NCBI GenBank assembly: GCA_026210745.1
Contig: CP110632.1
Span: 3,037,001-3,101,000, forward strand
Length of the DNA: 64,000 nucleotides
Reading direction: 5' to 3'
DNA from: Exobasidium rhododendri
Lineage: Eukaryota; Basidiomycota; Exobasidiomycetes; Exobasidiales; Exobasidiaceae
Shown piece by piece: positions 62,949 to 64,000 of the stretch; within the stretch, counting starts at the first letter, position 1; the number at the start of each line of letters is the position of its first letter. Under the pieces are notes generated by a model. It saw nothing but the letters and a program-made list of their open reading frames with translations. It searched no databases and was not told the DNA's origin. A program made the position numbers and the translations under genes.

Positions 62949-64000
62949 ATGACGACTATATCGAATGGCGCATCGACTAAAGTCAAGGCCACCTCCCTCA
63001 AGAAAGAGGTGACGCCGGCAGCTCCACCATCTGTAGAAGCAACGGCGGAGATAGTCAAGCTGGGCGGAGGAAAGCCAGATCTGAACCATCATCACCTGCA
63101 GCTCGACCTTATCAAAGCAGAAATAGACAAGAAGACAAGTGAGCTTGTGAGTTTCAAATCAGTGGAAATGACTTACTAAGATCTGTGGAAAGCCTTGCTA
63201 AGAAGTACCTCCCTTTCTGGATCATTCAATGACGTTCAGGACAGTGTGAGAGCACAGCTGTCTGGCTCTGCCCCAGCCAACACGCCGGAGGGCAAAAGGC
63301 GGGCAGAACTGAATGCTGAGCTAGACACGATCCGACAAAGTCAAGCGGGTAACAAAGGTGCTAGAGGGAAGATTCTCGATGAAGTCAAGGCCCTTCAAGA
63401 CTCTCTCAATGCAAAGGTGAGTGGTCTGAGAGGCAGTACTTTGCACTGTGCAAATTCTCACCGTTCGACAATTCCCGCTCTTTAGATCAAGCTTCTGCAA
63501 GGCTCAAAATCCAAGTCTACATACAAATCGCCCGCAGACATCGATAGTGCGATTGCAAGGCTCAATGCTCAGGTGGAAAGTGGAAATCTAAAGTTAGTCG
63601 AAGAAAGAAAAGCACTGAGTGAGATCTCTAATCTGCGAAAGGCTCGAAAAGCTGTCGAAGGCTTTGCAAAGCAACAGGAAGAGATCAACGAGGAGCGTGA
63701 AAAATTGGAAAAGTTACGCAGTCAGCTAGATGATCCTCAAAGTCGAGCCATGTCGAAGCGATTCGATGAAATCAAAACAGAATTAGACGCTTTAAAAGCA
63801 AAGGCTGAAAAGGGCGGGGTCAGTAGGCAGCAGCTGATGGACAAGCGTACCGAATTGCAAGCCTCCTTGGACGAACTTTGGAAGAGTAGGAGAGCAAGAC
63901 AAGCAGAATTCCGAAGTGAGAACGATACATACAATGCAAAAGTTCGAGTAGATCGGGAGAAGAGGAATCTCCAATACAAGGAAGAAAAGAAAGTTGAGGA
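62949..64000 (+). CDS. BFR1: BFR1-like mRNA-associated / nuclear segregation protein, 3' end beyond window
   Basis: Exons 62949-63146, 63240-63416 and 63486->64000; all joins are phase 0. The protein is mostly coiled coil. Seen blocks: KPDLNHHHLQLDLIKAEIDK, then ALQDSLNAK|IKLLQGSKSKSTYKS and ADIDSAIARLNAQVESGNLK. Next come LVEERKALSEISNLRKARKA and DPQSRAMSKRFDEIKTELD. The order (an initial basic tail, the IDxxIxxLExQVESGxxKLVEEKK block, then the KRxELDA helices) is that of fungal Bfr1. Yeast Bfr1 associates with polysomes and ER-bound mRNA and affects P-body formation and ploidy. The frame is open to base 64000. Confidence 0.9.

Overview
The window is nuclear DNA from a fungus, most likely a basidiomycete. 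The genes are close together on both strands. Most carry short introns (about 60-110 bases) with strong GTGAGT-type donors. The protein families are typically fungal (MDM34 of ERMES, COX19, BFR1, CTK1-like kinase, Dss1-like RNB nuclease). Placement in the basidiomycetes, perhaps Ustilaginomycotina, is inferred from intron style and protein flavour; no search was run. Exon joins were worked out by hand from splice sites, reading phase and remembered family motifs. For the multi-exon genes listed, the exon lengths sum to a multiple of three.

Layout. 1-9.4 kb: SET-domain methyltransferase (-, 3' end outside the window), THEM6-like thioesterase (-), isochorismatase-like hydrolase (+), ribosome-biogenesis GTPase NOG2 (-), and an unrecognised protein with an OB-fold-like C-terminus (-). 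9.7-16.8 kb: an unrecognised, probably mitochondrial protein (+), a DUF726 hydrolase (+) and a PAP2 lipid phosphatase (+). 16.9-26.5 kb: CTK1/CDK12-type kinase (-), a bZIP-like factor with a broken basic-zipper spacing (+), a class V PLP enzyme (+) and a bHLH factor (-). 26.5-37.5 kb: a 1.36 kb gene-free stretch, NAD malic enzyme (-), COX19 (-), a myristoylation-motif protein (+), ribosomal protein eL13 (-) and a RING/LON protein (-). 38-54 kb: Dss1-like RNB nuclease (-), ankyrin protein (+), M16 peptidase (-), BRD8-like bromodomain protein (+), MDM34 (-) and mitochondrial IF3 (+). 54-64 kb: glucose-6-phosphate dehydrogenase (-), a 470-bp non-autonomous DNA transposon, a DENND11/LCHN protein (-), a small secreted GPI-type protein (+), a MARVEL membrane protein (-) and BFR1 (+, 3' end outside).

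These are mostly core housekeeping genes, not a cluster built around one pathway. A mild theme is mitochondrial function: malic enzyme, COX19, Dss1-like nuclease, M16 peptidase, MDM34 and mtIF3 lie within about 26 kb, and MDM34/mtIF3 share a divergent promoter. I found no tRNA, rRNA, CRISPR array, virus or biosynthetic cluster. The clearest unlisted structure is the transposon at 56632-57101, which has 57-bp inverted ends and a 9-bp target duplication. The most unusual proteins are the bZIP-like factor, the OB-like protein and the exon-repeat secreted protein. I see no convincing new multi-gene system.
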